Source of the DNA: Treponema sp. UBA3870
GTDB lineage: Bacteria; Spirochaetota; Spirochaetia; Treponematales; Treponemataceae
Assembly: GCA_002392275.1 (NCBI GenBank)
Contig: DGGQ01000149.1
Span: 1 to 13,381 of the forward strand
Direction: 5' to 3'
DNA length: 13,381 nt
Under the pieces are notes generated by a model that saw nothing but the letters and a program-made list of their open reading frames with translations, had not been told where the DNA came from and searched no databases. Each line of letters starts with the position of its first letter. Positions within the stretch are counted from its first letter, which is position 1. The position numbers and the translations under genes are program-made. Below are positions 12,011 to 13,381 of this stretch, piece after piece.

Positions 12011-13381
12011 TTAGTTTTCCGTAAAATTGCTTACCGGGTCGCACCAGATTCTAATCAGTTCGTCGCGCGATTTGTGCCTTGATTTCAGGTACATTGATTC
12101 TGTGCCGGCGTTGTAAACATATCCAGATGAATTGTAGGTCTCAAAGGTTGTGTCCGAGCGCCATCTTGTCCCCTGGATTTCAATGTTTGCATAGAACGTG
12201 GGCACACCCTTCATATAGATGTAGTGGCTGTCGTTGAGCGGGAAGTCCAGATTTATGCTGACTACACCCCCCGTCCCAATTTTATAAGAGACGGATGGAG
12301 AGCATGTCCAGGCCCAGACCGCATCGCTGCCATAGTATCCAAGAACCGTGCAGTGTGGATAGTAGAGATTTTCGTTTGCAATGACCGGGTAGATTTCCGC
12401 AAGTGTCTGTAGATTGAATCCACCAGCAGATTCAAGACCCTGGTTCAAAAGTATACGTCCCGCGTCAGCATAGTCGTTGCGCTGGAGCCTGGTCCCCAAT
12501 CCAAGAACCGCGTGTCCCAAAACTATGGACTCGCGCGCGTTGATTTCGGTCTCGTTTTCCTTTACGACCAGCCTTCCGTCAACAATGGAGCTGTAGGATG
12601 CAAGAACTTCCATGCATGGCTCGACCACCGGGGCAAGAAGCACCGCAATCTGGTTGTCGCTCTGGGCAAGCCTTGTGTAGACAGAAACAATTCCAGCAAT
12701 CTGGGCAACCGTTGGCCGGAAATTTTCAACAGACGCTGTGTAAAGCTCCTCCGGGAACGAAAGCAGCCTCTTAACGCTATCCTTCTTTTTTTCACGGAAA
12801 ATATAGTCGCAAATAGAGCCCAGCGTAAAGACATCCAGATTTTTCTGCGCGACCGCATTCTGGACCATCGATGAGAGCCTCTCGACATCCATGTTGAGCG
12901 TATCGTCAAGTGCCACAAGTCTACCAAAGTACGGAACAGAAATATAGGTCCTGCGCGAACCTCTCTTGAATGAATCGGGAACATGGTTGATTCCCTCGTC
13001 GAACGTTCCCCTTGCCGCCATCTCCGCAACGTATGCCACAACCTCGGCCTCCGTATACTCAGATTCGTCAGCGGCTGGATGGGTAAAGCGAGTAACCAAA
13101 GTGTCCTTGAAATGTTTGATATTTGTATTGCAGAGAACAGAATCCGCGAGAGGCATTCCGGTGACAGCCACGAACTCAAATTTTGATGCCGGACTGTATT
13201 CACCGTAAGTCGCTATGCTGTTTCCGACCACAAACCCAAGCCTGTCCTCCCCGATATATGGAGCGGAGAGCGCAAAAAGTTTGTTGCCAGAATTCAGAAT
13301 CATGCGGCTGGGAGCGTACTCTTCGATGCTGTGTGTTGATACAATCTTATATGGAAGAGAAATTGTGTCATCACCGCCAGA
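12011..13381 (-). CDS. C-terminal part of an unrecognised large protein, open at the right edge
   Basis: The frame is open from the window edge (13381) to TAA at 12011-12013, giving 456 residues. An internal ATG at 13301-13303 is not the start, because the 26 codons before it are open and continue the same protein style (GGDDTISLPYKIVSTHSIEEYAPSR). The first third is soluble and mixed. The middle (about residues 150-290) is helical and Leu/Ala-rich. The last 120 residues are rich in Tyr, Thr, Ser and aromatics (YYPHCTVLGYYGSDAVWAW, FNLQTLAEIYPVI), suggesting a beta-structured domain. No membrane segment is seen in the visible part. I recognise no family; it may be a conserved spirochaetal hypothetical protein. 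The N-terminus, and so any export signal, lies outside the window. Confidence 0.8.
   Translation of the reverse strand, partial: SGGDDTISLPYKIVSTHSIEEYAPSRMILNSGNKLFALSAPYIGEDRLGFVVGNSIATYGEYSPASKFEFVAVTGMPLADSVLCNTNIKHFKDTLVTRFTHPAADESEYTEAEVVAYVAEMAARGTFDEGINHVPDSFKRGSRRTYISVPYFGRLVALDDTLNMDVERLSSMVQNAVAQKNLDVFTLGSICDYIFREKKKDSVKRLLSFPEELYTASVENFRPTVAQIAGIVSVYTRLAQSDNQIAVLLAPVVEPCMEVLASYSSIVDGRLVVKENETEINARESIVLGHAVLGLGTRLQRNDYADAGRILLNQGLESAGGFNLQTLAEIYPVIANENLYYPHCTVLGYYGSDAVWAWTCSPSVSYKIGTGGVVSINLDFPLNDSHYIYMKGVPTFYANIEIQGTRWRSDTTFETYNSSGYVYNAGTESMYLKSRHKSRDELIRIWCDPVSNFTEN

Overview
The window looks like a chromosomal segment of a host- or gut-associated spirochaete, most probably a Treponema. 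This is inference from a relaxed spirochaetal lipobox on a surface lipoprotein, a ThrRS lacking the TGS domain, an integron-type attC-like site next to toxin-antitoxin (TA) genes, and a mixture of Lachnospiraceae-like accessory genes with ordinary housekeeping genes. No rRNA or tRNA gene, CRISPR array or transposase was seen.

Region 1 (1-1511) is a worn accessory segment. A HEPN/HepT-like toxin gene, preceded by the last codons of an overlapping upstream gene, is broken by a frameshift. Ten bases after its stop lies a 62-bp imperfect palindrome with the layout of an integron attC site. Directly after it, on the minus strand, come a RelB/DinJ-type antitoxin and a YoeB-type toxin whose frame is broken at an A8 run. 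A minus-strand terminator and a poorly coding stretch follow. The best reading is an integron-like array of decaying TA cassettes.

Region 2 (1512-3726) holds a MIF/tautomerase-family gene and a class I SAM methyltransferase in one short operon, then a lipoprotein gene with an Asn/Gln/Ser/Gly hexapeptide repeat. The lipoprotein has a strong predicted promoter whose spacer contains nine consecutive C residues, the layout of a slipped-strand phase-variable promoter. The last 50-60 bp of the methyltransferase gene are duplicated downstream of the lipoprotein gene. The second copy carries the -35 box of a good promoter for the next gene.

Region 3 (3792-7163) holds a small multi-pass membrane protein with a C-terminal His/Cys4-type motif, then a membrane-anchored clostripain-family (C11) cysteine peptidase. 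A long hairpin lies between them and a clear intrinsic terminator closes the peptidase gene.

Region 4 (7173-13381, all minus strand) reads, in transcription order: the 3' part of an unrecognised large protein that runs off the right edge, an EAL c-di-GMP phosphodiesterase with a degenerate GGDEF domain and an N-terminal membrane segment, thrS with its own promoter and terminator, and an iron-containing alcohol dehydrogenase convergent with the peptidase gene. These are mostly stand-alone transcription units.

The observations most worth testing are the poly-C promoter, the attC-like site with its two frameshifted toxins, and the duplicated gene tail that acts as a promoter donor.
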